From contig JAENZJ010000009.1 in NCBI GenBank assembly GCA_016841325.1, forward strand, positions 50,148 through 114,147: a stretch of DNA of 64,000 bases, in the 5' to 3' direction. Below are positions 9,552 through 18,916 of this stretch, piece after piece (the stretch's first letter is position 1; each line of letters starts with the position of its first letter). The notes under the pieces were generated by a model that worked only from the letters and a program-made list of their open reading frames with translations, was not told the DNA's origin and did not search any database. Position numbers and translations under genes: made by a program. The DNA comes from Thermincola carboxydiphila (GTDB taxonomy: Bacteria > Bacillota > Thermincolia > Thermincolales > UBA2595).

Positions 9552-9642
9552 CTCTTTATGTATCTCTGCTGAGAAAAAGGGATTAGGTCAACAATTGTCG
9601 AAGGATAAAAACTGCCAGTTTTATTCCGGGGAGGGACAGGCT

Positions 9643-10638
9643 GTGGAGATAATGATAATAATTTTACTGCTGGTATTGATAATCATGGTATTCCTGCTGC
9701 TTTACAGACAGATTTCCGGAAAACGGGCTGCCGACCCGGAACTGCTGATAAAAAACACCTTGCTGGAGTTCCGCAGCCAGATACAGGAATCGGTTAACAC
9801 TACCCGGAAGGAAATGAGTGATGCCAGGGAGGATATCAACAGGCGGACCAGGGAAACCCTGAGACTAATGACAGACATGCGGGCAACGGCGGAAAAAATA
9901 ATCAGCCAACAGGAGGAGACCGCCCGTTTGGGCAGGTCCCTGAAGGACATTCTGCAGACCCCCAAAATACGGGGCAATTACGGTGAGGCTATTCTGGAGG
10001 AAATGCTGGACAAGGTGCTTCCTAGGGGGATGTGGATGAGCCAGTTCCAACTCAGGGACGGTGCCGTAGTCGATGCAGCGGTCAATTACCGGGATATGGT
10101 GATTCCAATTGATGCCAAATTTCCGCGTGACAATTATGTAAAGTATCTGAACGCTGAAGAGCCTGGGGAGAAGGAGTCATTATGGAGGCAGTTTGAGAAA
10201 GACGTTATCCTGAGGATCAGGGAAATAAGCAAGTATATTGCCCCTGACCTGGGTACATCTGATTTTGCCCTGATGTTTATTCCATCAGAGGCAATATATT
10301 ATGAAACAATTGCCGAAAAGAATCACCTGGGCCAGACCTCAAGGATTATTCAGGAAGCTGAGAAAAACAAGGTTATGCCTGTCAGCCCCAATACCTTTTA
10401 TGCTTTCCTCCAGATTATCATGTCAGGCATCCGGAACCTGGAAGTCCTTCATCAGGCCAGGACCATTCAGGAACAACTTATTAAGCTGGAAACAAAGTTT
10501 GACCACTTCTATAAGCAGTACGAAATCATCGGCCGGGAACTGGATAAGGCCTCAGAAGCTTACCGCAAAGGCGACCGACACATAGGGCACTTCAAGAGGG
10601 CATTGGATGAAACGATACGAATAGAAGAAAAATTATAA
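9643..10638 (+). CDS. rmuC: DNA recombination protein RmuC family
   Basis: One N-terminal membrane helix (IIILLLVLIIMVFLLLY) is followed by a coiled-coil region to about residue 100 and then the RmuC nuclease-like core: PKIRGNYGEAILEEML, VDAAVNYRDMVIPIDAKFP and IFIPSEAIYYE-like strands. Family proteins limit inverted-repeat rearrangements; the core is related to restriction-enzyme folds. I prefer GTG 9643 because GGGGAGGG ends 6 bases before it. A TTG at 9595 with a weaker AGGT site would add 16 residues, so the start is not certain. The gene stands alone between terminator-like hairpins. A TGTCGAA 7-mer lies at 9596-9602, just upstream of this start. Confidence 0.88.
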   Translation: MEIMIIILLLVLIIMVFLLLYRQISGKRAADPELLIKNTLLEFRSQIQESVNTTRKEMSDAREDINRRTRETLRLMTDMRATAEKIISQQEETARLGRSLKDILQTPKIRGNYGEAILEEMLDKVLPRGMWMSQFQLRDGAVVDAAVNYRDMVIPIDAKFPRDNYVKYLNAEEPGEKESLWRQFEKDVILRIREISKYIAPDLGTSDFALMFIPSEAIYYETIAEKNHLGQTSRIIQEAEKNKVMPVSPNTFYAFLQIIMSGIRNLEVLHQARTIQEQLIKLETKFDHFYKQYEIIGRELDKASEAYRKGDRHIGHFKRALDETIRIEEKL

Positions 10639-10663
10639 AAATTATGGTTATTGAAAAATTTTC

Positions 10664-10682
10664 CCCTCCCTTATTAGGAGGG
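10664..10682 (+). terminator. Short GC hairpin after rmuC
   Basis: CCCTCC (10664-10669) pairs with GGAGGG (10677-10682) around a 7-base loop and is followed by ATTTTG. It is a weak terminator candidate. Confidence 0.35.
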
Positions 10683-10770
10683 ATTTTGAGGAATTTGTAG
10701 AATAGTAAAAACTACCCAAGGGGGAGTCGCTAAAATTGAGAGGGAAAAAAAGCTAAGGAGGTTGAAAGGA

Positions 10771-11964
10771 TTGAATTTAAAAAGGTTCGGGGCTTTGACA
10801 GTGGTTATCTTACTTATTGTCTCACTGATGGCCGGATGCGGGGGCGGGACCCAAGAGACCGGCAAAGATACCACAGGTGAGACCGAAGGAGCCGAGACAG
10901 TTAAAATCGGTTTCCTCGGAGCCCTTACCGGAGATGTTGCCATGTATGGGCAGCCTACTCTGGAGGGTATGAAAATGGCTGTTGAGGAAATCAATGCAGC
11001 CGGAGGAATTGACGGCAAGATGCTTGAGATTGTTGAGGATGACAATCGTGGAGACAAGCAGGAAGGCGCTGCCATCACCCAGAAACTTATCAGCCGTGAT
11101 AAGGTTGTCGCTATCGTAGGTGACCCGACTACAGGTATCACCAAGGTAGCTGCACCTATTGCCAACCGGAACCAGGTTGTTCTGATTTCCGCCGGGTCTA
11201 CCGGTTCAGGTGTTGTTGAGCTGGGGGAATACATATTCCGTGATACCCTGCTTGATTCAGTGGCTATTCCTGCCCTTATTGACTATTTTACCGGTGAGCT
11301 TGGCTACAAGAAGGTCGCTGTAATCACTTCTCAAAATAACGACTATAGTGTGGGTATGACCGAAGTCTTCAAAAAAGCTATCGAAGGCAAGGATATCGAA
11401 ATTGTTGCTGATGAAAAGGTGAATGACGGTGACAAGGACTTCAGCGGACAAATCACTAATATTAAGTCCAAAAACCCGGATGTAATCTTCTATTCCGGTT
11501 ACTATACAGAGGGTGCCCTGATTATGAAAGAAGCCCGCAAGCAGGGACTCGATGTAAACATGTTCGGCGGTGACGGCCTGTATTCACCGACATTAATCGA
11601 ACTTGGCGGTGACGCTGTTGAAGGTTCCATGGTATATGTAGGATTCTCGCCTGAACAGCCCACTCCGGAAACTGCAGCATTTATTGAGAATTTCAAGGCA
11701 AAGTATGATGATAAAACACCCGGTCTGTTCGAAGCCCAGGGTTATGATGCGGTTATGATTCTGGCCGAAGCCATGAAGAGGGCCGGCAGCACTGATCCCA
11801 AGGTATTCCGTGATGAGGTTGCCAACACCAAGGACTTCAAGGGAGTGTCAGGTACAATCACCTTCCAGGAAAATCAGGAACCTATCAAGAGCCCTGTATA
11901 CCTGCTGGAAGTCAAAGACGGCAAATACACTCTGAAGAAGAAAGTACCTGTTACTGTTGAGTAA
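10771..11964 (+). CDS. livK: Branched-chain amino acid type ABC transporter, substrate-binding lipoprotein
   Basis: A 397-residue periplasmic-binding-protein-like lipoprotein: signal peptide with LMAGC (Cys23 lipidated), an acidic Gly/Thr linker, then a type I fold starting TVKIGFLGALTGDVAMYGQP and a DNRGDKQEGA segment, as in LivJ/LivK. It binds branched-chain amino acids or related small amides outside the membrane and delivers them to the LivHMGF complex encoded downstream. The TTG at 10771 is chosen because AAGGAGG ends 9 bases before it; the TTG at 10762 would touch the ribosome site. A strong terminator separates it from livH, which would give more binding protein than permease. The exact ligand is not readable. 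Confidence 0.9.
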   Translation: MNLKRFGALTVVILLIVSLMAGCGGGTQETGKDTTGETEGAETVKIGFLGALTGDVAMYGQPTLEGMKMAVEEINAAGGIDGKMLEIVEDDNRGDKQEGAAITQKLISRDKVVAIVGDPTTGITKVAAPIANRNQVVLISAGSTGSGVVELGEYIFRDTLLDSVAIPALIDYFTGELGYKKVAVITSQNNDYSVGMTEVFKKAIEGKDIEIVADEKVNDGDKDFSGQITNIKSKNPDVIFYSGYYTEGALIMKEARKQGLDVNMFGGDGLYSPTLIELGGDAVEGSMVYVGFSPEQPTPETAAFIENFKAKYDDKTPGLFEAQGYDAVMILAEAMKRAGSTDPKVFRDEVANTKDFKGVSGTITFQENQEPIKSPVYLLEVKDGKYTLKKKVPVTVE

Positions 11965-11986
11965 ACAAAGCTTATATTAAGTAAGA

Positions 11987-12019
11987 GCGGCCTCAAAGTA
12001 TTGATTATTTTGAGGCCGC
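11987..12019 (+). terminator. Terminator/attenuator between livK and livH
   Basis: A perfect 11-bp stem, GCGGCCTCAAA with TTTGAGGCCGC, and an 11-base loop, followed by AATTTAATTTTTTTCTTT. Placement inside the transporter operon suggests partial termination that favours binding-protein expression. Confidence 0.85.
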
Positions 12020-12117
12020 AATTTAATTTTTTTCTTTAAGAAGTTGAGGTACCATTTGTTGAACAGCGGTTCAGTCTTCTGATTGGTTTTACTACCCATT
12101 GTAGAGAGGGGTGCACC

Positions 12118-12993
12118 ATGTTTTTACAACAATTAATTAACGGAATAACTCTCGGAGCTGTTTACGGACTTATTGCCCTGGGTTATACAATGGTTTATGG
12201 TATTATTCTCCTGATTAATTTTGCCCATGGGGAAATTTTTATGGCTGGCGCTTTTGTCGGCCTGATGATGGTCACAGTTTTCAAGATGAATATATTTCTT
12301 GCCCTGATACTTGCCATGGCGTTCTGTATGGTCCTGGGTGTGGTTGTGGAACGGGTGGCTTACAGGCCGCTGCGGAACTCATCAAGACTGTCGGCCCTGA
12401 TTTCAGCCATCGGTGTTTCCATTTTTCTTTCCACACTGGCCCTGCTGATTTTTGGCGCTAATGCCCAAGGATATCCGGCCCAAACTTTTCCTGTTTCCCA
12501 GATTCATATCGGTCCTGCCGAGATTTCCACACTCCAGCTCCTGATCCTTGGCCTTTCTGCTGTCCTGATGATAGGTCTGGAGCTTATTGTACACAAGACA
12601 AAGATTGGTAAGGCCATGCGGGCCACATCACAGGATTACCAGACCGCTGCCCTTATGGGAATTAATGTTAACAGGGTAATCTCATTCACCTTCGGCCTGG
12701 GTTCATCTCTGGCCGCTGCCGGTGGGGTGCTCGTCGGACTTTATTTTAACGCGGTTTCCTGGAACATGGGACTGATGGCGGGCCTTAAGGCCTTTGCCGC
12801 GGCTGTTCTGGGAGGGATTGGTTCCATTCCCGGCGCTATGCTAGGCGGACTGTTCCTGGGCATATTTGAAATAATGGGAGTTGCTGCAGGATTGTCCTCA
12901 TACAGGGATGCCATAGCCTTTGCCATCCTGGTGCTGGTGCTTTTAATTAAACCCACAGGTTTGATGGGCCGCAAGATTCAGAAGAAAGTGTAG
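12118..12993 (+). CDS. livH: Branched-chain amino acid ABC transporter permease LivH
   Basis: A 291-residue membrane protein with eight or so helices. It opens MFLQQLINGITLGAVYGLIALGYTMVYGI and has INFAHGEIFMAGAF, both diagnostic of LivH. The cytoplasmic loop ATSQDYQTAALMGINVNRVI contacts the ATPases. A conserved GGIGSIPGAMLGG segment lies near the C-terminus. It forms a heterodimeric channel with LivM. ATG 12118 follows GAGAGGGGTG. The LivM start follows after 8 bases. Confidence 0.94.
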   Translation: MFLQQLINGITLGAVYGLIALGYTMVYGIILLINFAHGEIFMAGAFVGLMMVTVFKMNIFLALILAMAFCMVLGVVVERVAYRPLRNSSRLSALISAIGVSIFLSTLALLIFGANAQGYPAQTFPVSQIHIGPAEISTLQLLILGLSAVLMIGLELIVHKTKIGKAMRATSQDYQTAALMGINVNRVISFTFGLGSSLAAAGGVLVGLYFNAVSWNMGLMAGLKAFAAAVLGGIGSIPGAMLGGLFLGIFEIMGVAAGLSSYRDAIAFAILVLVLLIKPTGLMGRKIQKKV

Positions 12994-13001
12994 GTGAAAC
13001 C

Positions 13002-13925
13002 ATGGCAGAAGTATTACAGAGCATTTCGAATTCAATTGACCCCTATATACTGCAAATTTTCGTAAACATAGGAATTGCGATAATACTTGCCCTTGGGCTG
13101 AACCTGATTACAGGGGTTACCGGCCAGCTGGACCTGGGGCATGCCGCCTATATGAGTGTGGGAGCTTTTACTGCAGCAATTATCACCATTAACTTAAACC
13201 TTCCTTTCAGTATAAATCTCCTTATTGCAGGGACAATAGCGGCCCTGGTTGGCCTTGCTATCGGTTTTCCCATTCTCCGCCTTACCGGGGACTATTTTGC
13301 CATTGCCACTCTTGGTTTTGCGGAAATACTGAAAGTCGTTTTTCTAAACCTGGATATCACCAACAGGGCGCTGGGACTTTCGGTACCCCCGGCGAATACC
13401 ACAATACCCATGCCTTTTTACGTCTGGATGATTACAATCCTGGTGATTGTCGGGGTAACTTTTATCCAAAACTCGCGTTTTGGACGGGCCCTCAAGGCTA
13501 TCAGGGAGGATGAGATCGCTGCTGAGACTATGGGGATAAATTCGACCAGGTACAAGAACCAGGCCTTTGCCATCGGATGTTTTCTCGCCGGCATTGGGGG
13601 TGGGTTATACGCCCATTTTATCGCATATATAAACCCATCTGACTTTGCTTTTATGAAATCCATAGATATCCTGAACATGGTTGTTCTGGGGGGACTTGGA
13701 AGCATTCCGGGGGCTATTGTGGGGGCCAGTGTACTGACCGTTGCTCCTGAGTTCCTGAGGTTCATGTCAGAATACAGGATGCTGGTTTATGGGGCTTTAC
13801 TGGTGTTCCTGATGGTTTTCCGTCCCAATGGTCTCCTGGGAGGAGTAGATTTCAGGAAAATGGTCCTGAGGATATTTTTTGGAAAAAAGGAGAAAAAGCC
13901 TAATGTCACTATTAAAGCTAGATAA
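13002..13925 (+). CDS. livM: Branched-chain amino acid ABC transporter permease LivM
   Basis: A 307-residue polytopic permease with the LivM signatures LNLITGVTGQLDLGHAAYMSVGAF and RAIREDEIAAETMGIN (the ATPase-coupling loop), then VVLGGLGSIPGAIVGA. It pairs with LivH. ATG 13002 lies 8 bases after the LivH stop with TAGGTGA upstream. The 3' end overlaps the LivG start by 23 bases, so the transporter genes are translationally coupled. Confidence 0.94.
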   Translation: MAEVLQSISNSIDPYILQIFVNIGIAIILALGLNLITGVTGQLDLGHAAYMSVGAFTAAIITINLNLPFSINLLIAGTIAALVGLAIGFPILRLTGDYFAIATLGFAEILKVVFLNLDITNRALGLSVPPANTTIPMPFYVWMITILVIVGVTFIQNSRFGRALKAIREDEIAAETMGINSTRYKNQAFAIGCFLAGIGGGLYAHFIAYINPSDFAFMKSIDILNMVVLGGLGSIPGAIVGASVLTVAPEFLRFMSEYRMLVYGALLVFLMVFRPNGLLGGVDFRKMVLRIFFGKKEKKPNVTIKAR

Positions 13926-14679
13926 TGTAACCATCCGTTTCGGCGGACTTATTGCTGTGGATAAAGTTAATCTGACGGTGGAACAGGGAGAGATTTTGTC
14001 ACTGATAGGCCCCAATGGCGCCGGAAAGAGTACCATCTTCAACCTGATTACAGGGATATATTCTCCTACAGAGGGTAACATTTATTTTGAAGACAGGAGT
14101 ATTGGTTCCAAAAAGCCGTATCATTTGGCAGCCGCCGGCATAGCCAGGACCTTCCAGACCATACACCTTTTTAATAACCTGACAGTGCTTGACAATGTGT
14201 TAATCGGGGCACACACCAGGGGTAAATGGAATGTAACCGGGGCTCTTCTTAAATTCACTCCGTGGGTTCGCGGCGAAGAGCGGGAACTTACCGAATGGGC
14301 TTATGACTGTCTCGAAAGGGTGAATCTGGCGGATAAAGCTGATGAATTGGCAATGAACCTTTCCTATGGGGCCCAGAGACGCCTGGAGATAGCCCGGGGC
14401 CTTGCGGTGCGGCCGAAGCTGCTGCTTCTTGATGAACCGGCTGCAGGTATGAATCCCCAGGAAAAGGCCACCCTGCTCAAAATGGTAAAAGCCATCAGAG
14501 ACAGTGGTGTCACCATCTTCCTGGTGGAACATGATATGAAATTCGTTATGAGCATATCGGAACGAATTTCTGTCCTGGATTATGGGGTCAAGATTGCTGA
14601 AGGCCCTCCTGAGGCTATTCGCAGTAACCCAAAGGTAATTGAGGCATACCTTGGTAAGGGGGCGGTCAATAGTGCTTAA
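13903..14679 (+). CDS. livG: Branched-chain amino acid ABC transporter ATP-binding protein LivG
   Basis: A 258-residue ABC ATPase: Walker A GPNGAGKST, signature LSYGAQRRLEIARGL (variant of LSGGQ, as is usual in LivG), Walker B LLLLDEPAAGMNP, and the H-loop LVEHDMKFV. The IARTFQTIHLFNNLTVLDNV Q-loop region matches LivG rather than LivF. ATG 13903 has AAGGAG 9 bases upstream and overlaps the end of livM; an in-frame TTG at 13879 lacks a ribosome site. It energises import together with LivF. Confidence 0.93.
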   Translation: MSLLKLDNVTIRFGGLIAVDKVNLTVEQGEILSLIGPNGAGKSTIFNLITGIYSPTEGNIYFEDRSIGSKKPYHLAAAGIARTFQTIHLFNNLTVLDNVLIGAHTRGKWNVTGALLKFTPWVRGEERELTEWAYDCLERVNLADKADELAMNLSYGAQRRLEIARGLAVRPKLLLLDEPAAGMNPQEKATLLKMVKAIRDSGVTIFLVEHDMKFVMSISERISVLDYGVKIAEGPPEAIRSNPKVIEAYLGKGAVNSA

Positions 14680-15376
14680 GGTGGAAAATATTTCGGTAAA
14701 CTATGGCGCCATAAATGCATTAAAGGATGTCTCCTGTCACATTGAGGAGGGCGAAATAGTTGCCCTTATCGGAGCAAACGGGGCCGGAAAAACGACAATT
14801 CTGAATACCATATCCAGCCTGGTACAGGCGGCATCAGGGAGGATTGTTTTTAACGGGTGTGATATTACCAAAATGCCTCCCCATGATGTTGTGAAGATGG
14901 GTATTTCCCAGGTGCCTGAGGGTCGCAGGGTTTTTCCTGAGATGAGTGTCATGGAAAATCTGGAGCTGGGGGCATATGCCAGGTCTGACAGGGAAGGGGT
15001 CAGGGAAGATATGACCTCAGTTTTTAAAAGGTTTCCCCGTCTTGAGGAACGTAAAAAGCAGTATGCCAAGACCCTCAGCGGCGGTGAGCAGCAGATGCTG
15101 GCTATGGGGCGTGCTCTGATGGCAAGACCGAAGCTCATGCTGATGGATGAACCTTCAATGGGCCTGGCGCCGATACTGGTTGAGGAAATTTTTAATATTA
15201 TCACGGAAATTAATCAGACCGGCACCACCATCCTGCTTGTCGAACAAAATGCCCATATGGCGCTCTCAATTGCCCACAGGGCGTATGTTCTGGAAACCGG
15301 GGAAATTGTCCTTCACGGTGATGCCGATGAACTGGCGGCCAACCCCGAAGTCAGGAAGGCATATCTGGGTGAATAA
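14672..15376 (+). CDS. livF: Branched-chain amino acid ABC transporter ATP-binding protein LivF
   Basis: A 234-residue ABC ATPase with Walker A GANGAGKTT, signature LSGGEQQMLAMGRAL, Walker B LMLMDEPSMGLAP and H-loop LLVEQNAHMAL. The segment GISQVPEGRRVFPEMSVMENLELGA is characteristic of LivF. GTG 14672 overlaps the livG stop by 8 bases, with AAGGGGG upstream, so I prefer it to the upstream frame opening at 14639. It is the last gene of the transporter operon; a tandem repeat starts at its stop codon. Confidence 0.93.
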   Translation: MLKVENISVNYGAINALKDVSCHIEEGEIVALIGANGAGKTTILNTISSLVQAASGRIVFNGCDITKMPPHDVVKMGISQVPEGRRVFPEMSVMENLELGAYARSDREGVREDMTSVFKRFPRLEERKKQYAKTLSGGEQQMLAMGRALMARPKLMLMDEPSMGLAPILVEEIFNIITEINQTGTTILLVEQNAHMALSIAHRAYVLETGEIVLHGDADELAANPEVRKAYLGE

Positions 15377-15377
15377 A

Positions 15378-15463
15378 GCATACATTGGAGTATATAGCAT
15401 GCCTTGAAGTATATAGCATGCCTTGAAGTATATAGCATGCCTTGAAGTATATAGCATGCTTTG
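15378..15463. repeat. 19-bp tandem repeat, about 4.5 copies
   Basis: Units start at 15378, 15397, 15416 and 15435, with a degenerate fifth from 15454. The core is GCATGCCTTGAAGTATATA; units 2-4 are identical and the first has four changes. Each unit contains the palindrome GCATGC (GCATAC in the first) and an AT-rich TATATA. It lies directly after the livF stop. Confidence 0.9.
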
Positions 15464-15508
15464 AGAATAGAGGGTACCTGGCAAAATTGGCTACTAAGAG
15501 GTGAACAA

Positions 15509-15583
15509 ATGGAAACCCTGATTTTGATTGCCCTGTTTGTGGGACTGTTGTTTTTATTCCGCCGCGGCGGCGGTGGCGGCTGA
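15509..15583 (+). CDS. 24-residue membrane peptide with Arg-Gly tail
   Basis: ATG 15509 is preceded by AAGAGGTGAAC, a good ribosome site. The peptide is METLILIALFVGLLFLF followed by RRGGGGG: a single hydrophobic helix, two arginines and five glycines, then TGA. Nothing in it identifies a function. Small single-helix proteins with basic Gly-rich tails occur in spore formers, but I cannot assign it to a family. A strong terminator follows 43 bases downstream, which supports a separate short transcript. Confidence 0.6.
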   Translation: METLILIALFVGLLFLFRRGGGGG

Positions 15584-15626
15584 TGTTAATTAGATAATGG
15601 CTTTCGGTGAAAGCACGGAAAGAGAG

Positions 15627-15670
15627 GGGAGTGTTTCCAAAGGTCCGGACCGACTTTTGGAAACACTCCC
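15627..15670 (+). terminator. Strong terminator before pflB
   Basis: A perfect 15-bp stem: GGGAGTGTTTCCAAA (15627-15641) with TTTGGAAACACTCCC (15656-15670). The 14-base loop contains the palindrome GGTCCGGACC. TTTATTATT follows. Confidence 0.85.
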
Positions 15671-15739
15671 TTTATTATTGATAATGTACTTCCATCTGCG
15701 GAATACTATTTGGTACTACTCGCAGAGGAGAGAAAATCA

Positions 15740-17971
15740 ATGAAAGAGCAATGGCAGGGATTTAAGCCGGGAGCATGGGCGGAAAGAGTGGATGTCAGGG
15801 ACTTTATCCAAAAAAACTACAGGCCATATGATCAGGGCCCCGAATTTTTAACCGGACCCAGTGAAAGGACACGGGTTTTGTGGGAGAAGGTACTTGACCT
15901 GTTGGCAGCAGAAAGAAGAAAAGGCGGAGTCCTGGATATCGATACAAGTATCGTTTCTATGATTACCTCCCATCTGCCCGGTTATATAGATAAAGAAAAT
16001 GAAATTATCGTAGGTCTGCAGACAGATAAGCCCCTGAAACGGGCCCTGATGCCCAGCGGCGGGATCCGCATGGTGGTTGGCGCTGCCAAAGCTTACGGCT
16101 ATGACCTGGATAAACAGATCGAGGATTTTTATACCAGACACCGCAAAACCCACAACCAGGCCGTCTTTGATGCCTATACCGAAGAAATGAGACGGGCCAG
16201 GAAAGCCGGTATTATTACCGGGCTTCCTGATGCTTACGGCAGGGGGCGGATAATCGGTGACTACCGCAGGGTACCCCTTTACGGAGCTGATTTCCTGATT
16301 GCCGATAAAGAGGCTGCCCTAAAGCACATTGAATATGAAATCATGGAAGAGGACCTTATCAGGGCAAGGGAGGAAGTCAGTGAACAGATAAGGGCCCTTA
16401 AGGAAATGAAGGAAATGGCCTCAACCTATGGCTTTGACATTTCCGGACCTGCAGGCAGCGCCGCCGAAGCTGTGCAGTGGCTTTATTTTGGCTACCTGGC
16501 CGCAGTTAAAGAGCAAAATGGGGCAGCCATGAGCTTTGGCCGGGTTTCCACTTTCCTGGATATCTACATGGAAAGGGACCTGGAAAATGGCCTGCTGACT
16601 GAGGAGAAAGCCCAGGAACTCATTGACCAGCTGATAATAAAGCTGAGAATAGTTCGGTTTCTGAGGACTCCTGAATATAATGAACTCTTTAGCGGCGACC
16701 CTACCTGGGTAACCGAATCTATAGGGGGTATCGGCCTTGATGGGCGTACCCTGGTAACCAGGACATCATACAGATTTCTCCATACCCTGCAAAATCTCGG
16801 GCCTGCCCCGGAACCCAACATGACGGTATTGTGGTCACAAAGGCTTCCGGAACAGTTTAAAAAGTTCTGTGTGCGGCTATCCATTGAAACCAGCTCTATT
16901 CAATATGAAAATGACGACCTGATGCGGCCGCGGTGGGGCGATGACTACTCTATTGCCTGTTGTGTTTCGGCAATGAAGACCGGGAAACAGATGCAGTTTT
17001 TTGGCGCCAGGGCCAATCTGGTAAAAGCGCTGTTGTATGCCATCAACGGGGGATGGGATGAAAGGCTGGGGATGCAGGTAGGGCCCAGATTTGCCCCGAT
17101 TACTTCTGAGTATCTGGATTTCGACGAGGTTATGGAGCGGTTTGACAGCATTCTGGAATGGCTGGCCCGCTTGTATATCAATACACTGAACATTATTCAC
17201 TACATGCATGACCGTTATTTTTATGAGCGGCTGCAGCTGGCCCTGCATGACCTTGATATTGAACGGACCATGGCCTGCGGGATTGCCGGACTTTCAGTTG
17301 TGGCTGATTCCCTTAGCGCCATCAGGTATGCCAGGGTAAAGACAATACGGAACAGCCAGGGTTATGTGGTGGATTATGATATCCGGGGGGACTTCCCCCA
17401 GATGGGCAATAATGATGAGAGAGTAGATAAAATGGCCGTTGAACTGGTTATCAGGTTTATGCACAAACTCAAAAAGCAAAAAGCGTACCGGGGAGCGGAA
17501 CCAACCCTTTCGATACTTACCATAACTTCCAATGTGGTCTATGGGAAAAAGACCGGAAGTTCTCCTGATGGACGGAAACAGGGTGAGCCTTTTGCACCCG
17601 GCGCAAATCCCATGCACGGGCGGGACCGGAAAGGAGCTATTGCCTCAATGAGTTCAGTCGCCAGGCTGCCTTATGACTACTCACAGGACGGAATTTCCTA
17701 TACTTTTTCAATTGTCCCCAGGGCCCTGGGAAAGGCCCGGGAAGACATGGTACAGAATCTGGCAGGGCTTTTGGACGGTTATTTTGCCATGGATGGCCAC
17801 CATATGAATGTGAATGTATTTGATAAGGAAACTCTGGAAGAGGCTATGGCCCATCCGGAAAAATACCCACAGCTTACCATAAGGGTATCCGGTTATGCAG
17901 TCAATTTCATCAGCCTTAACAGGGAACAGCAGCTGGATGTCATCAACAGGACAATTCACGGGCTCATATAA
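15740..17971 (+). CDS. pflB: Pyruvate formate-lyase (glycyl radical enzyme)
   Basis: 743 residues, the usual PflB length. The adjacent catalytic cysteines Cys407-Cys408 sit in IACCVSAM, followed by [24 protein letters not shown]. This pair distinguishes pyruvate formate-lyase from diol dehydratases and decarboxylases of the same superfamily. The glycyl radical loop RVSGYAVNF places the radical on Gly718, near the C-terminus. The reaction is pyruvate + CoA to acetyl-CoA + formate in the cytoplasm; in a C1-metabolising anaerobe it can also supply formate for the folate pathway. ATG 15740 has GAGGAGA 8 bases upstream; the TTG at 15710 does not. Its activase gene follows. Confidence 0.95.
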   Translation: MKEQWQGFKPGAWAERVDVRDFIQKNYRPYDQGPEFLTGPSERTRVLWEKVLDLLAAERRKGGVLDIDTSIVSMITSHLPGYIDKENEIIVGLQTDKPLKRALMPSGGIRMVVGAAKAYGYDLDKQIEDFYTRHRKTHNQAVFDAYTEEMRRARKAGIITGLPDAYGRGRIIGDYRRVPLYGADFLIADKEAALKHIEYEIMEEDLIRAREEVSEQIRALKEMKEMASTYGFDISGPAGSAAEAVQWLYFGYLAAVKEQNGAAMSFGRVSTFLDIYMERDLENGLLTEEKAQELIDQLIIKLRIVRFLRTPEYNELFSGDPTWVTESIGGIGLDGRTLVTRTSYRFLHTLQNLGPAPEPNMTVLWSQRLPEQFKKFCVRLSIETSSIQYENDDLMRPRWGDDYSIACCVSAMKTGKQMQFFGARANLVKALLYAINGGWDERLGMQVGPRFAPITSEYLDFDEVMERFDSILEWLARLYINTLNIIHYMHDRYFYERLQLALHDLDIERTMACGIAGLSVVADSLSAIRYARVKTIRNSQGYVVDYDIRGDFPQMGNNDERVDKMAVELVIRFMHKLKKQKAYRGAEPTLSILTITSNVVYGKKTGSSPDGRKQGEPFAPGANPMHGRDRKGAIASMSSVARLPYDYSQDGISYTFSIVPRALGKAREDMVQNLAGLLDGYFAMDGHHMNVNVFDKETLEEAMAHPEKYPQLTIRVSGYAVNFISLNREQQLDVINRTIHGLI

Positions 17972-18018
17972 ATATAAATGGACAATTCACGGGCTGGTTA
18001 AACATAAATGGACAATTC
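17949..18018. repeat. Direct repeats over the pflB 3' end and the pflA leader
   Basis: GGACAATTCACGGGCT occurs at 17949-17964 (inside the end of pflB) and 17980-17995. ATAAATGGACAATTC occurs at 17974-17988 and 18004-18018. The spacing is about 30 bases, so the gap before pflA looks like a local duplication of the gene end. Confidence 0.75.
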
Positions 18019-18053
18019 TTTGGATTGACATAAAAATTAAGTGGGTGTGAAAT

Positions 18054-18788
18054 TTGGGTGTAAAAGGATATCTGCATTCGGTAGAGACATTCGGGACTGT
18101 TGACGGTCCCGGGACAAGATATGTTTTTTTTATGCAGGGATGCCCCTTAAGGTGCAGGTATTGCCACAACCGGGATTCCTGGGAAATGACAGGCGGCCGG
18201 TCAGTTGACTCTGATACTTTGATGGAGGAAATAGAGCAGTACCGCCATTTTTATAAACCCACCGGGGGCGGTGTCACTGCATCGGGGGGTGAGCCCACCC
18301 TGCAGCCGGAGTTTGTTGCAGATGTGTTTTCCGGAACCAGGAAACTGGGACTGAACACCGCCCTTGATACCTCGGGGTATGTTGAGTATGAGAAGATAAA
18401 GGACCTGCTGGAGGTAACAGACCTGGTTATTCTTGATATCAAGGAAATTGATGAGGATGCTCACCTGGAGCTTACGGGGGTTTCAGGAGCAAAGGTCAGG
18501 AAGTTTGCCGAAGCAGTGGGTGAGCTGGGAATACCGATATGGGTCAGGCATGTCCTGATTCCCGGAATTACCCTTGATCCGCAAAAAATCCGCCGGCTGG
18601 GGGATTACCTGAAGACGGTCAGGGGAGTGCAGCGCGTGGAACTGCTGGGTTTTCACAAACTGGGCAGTCATAAATGGGAACTGCAGGAATGCCCCGATCC
18701 CCTGGAGAATACGCCTGCGGCTGCTGCAGAGGAGGTAGAGGCAGCCAAACAGGCGCTCCGTGATATGGGCATTGTCAATGTAGTCTGA
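18054..18788 (+). CDS. pflA: Pyruvate formate-lyase activating enzyme (radical SAM)
   Basis: A 244-residue radical SAM enzyme. The CX3CX2C cluster motif is CPLRCRYC (Cys30, Cys34, Cys37). ETFGTVDGPGTRYVFFMQGCPLRC and TASGGEPTLQPEFV are the canonical PflA segments. It uses a [4Fe-4S] cluster and S-adenosylmethionine to place the radical on the glycine of PflB. No extra ferredoxin-type insertion is present, so it matches the short PflA form rather than dehydratase activases. The TTG start at 18054 is the only good one before the conserved N-terminus; its ribosome site is poor. It lies 82 bases after pflB. Confidence 0.94.
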   Translation: MGVKGYLHSVETFGTVDGPGTRYVFFMQGCPLRCRYCHNRDSWEMTGGRSVDSDTLMEEIEQYRHFYKPTGGGVTASGGEPTLQPEFVADVFSGTRKLGLNTALDTSGYVEYEKIKDLLEVTDLVILDIKEIDEDAHLELTGVSGAKVRKFAEAVGELGIPIWVRHVLIPGITLDPQKIRRLGDYLKTVRGVQRVELLGFHKLGSHKWELQECPDPLENTPAAAAEEVEAAKQALRDMGIVNVV

Positions 18789-18860
18789 ACAGGATAATGA
18801 TGTAGTGGGGACGGAACGGAAATTAGTCCCATACATTCAGAGGATGAAATTTGGGCAAAC

Positions 18861-18889
18861 TAATCATAGTGGTGGTTAGCCACAGATTA
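18861..18889 (+). other. Hairpin in the leader of the CotF-like gene
   Basis: TAATC/GATTA forms an outer stem and GTGG-TTAG-CCAC an inner one. AGTGGTGGTTAGCCA (18868-18882) matches 48340-48354 in all but one base, in another gene leader. Upstream, AC-N17-CATACATTC (from 18811) loosely resembles a sigma-K promoter. Confidence 0.35.
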
Positions 18890-18916
18890 ACAAAATTTGC
18901 ATAAGGGGGAATCAAA

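Noticed and set aside
9596..9602. Spo0A box at the rmuC start
   Set aside because: A single TGTCGAA 7-mer; about eight are expected by chance on both strands of this window and several lie inside genes.
15378..15463. CRISPR array
   Set aside because: Units are directly adjacent with no spacers, and no cas gene is present.
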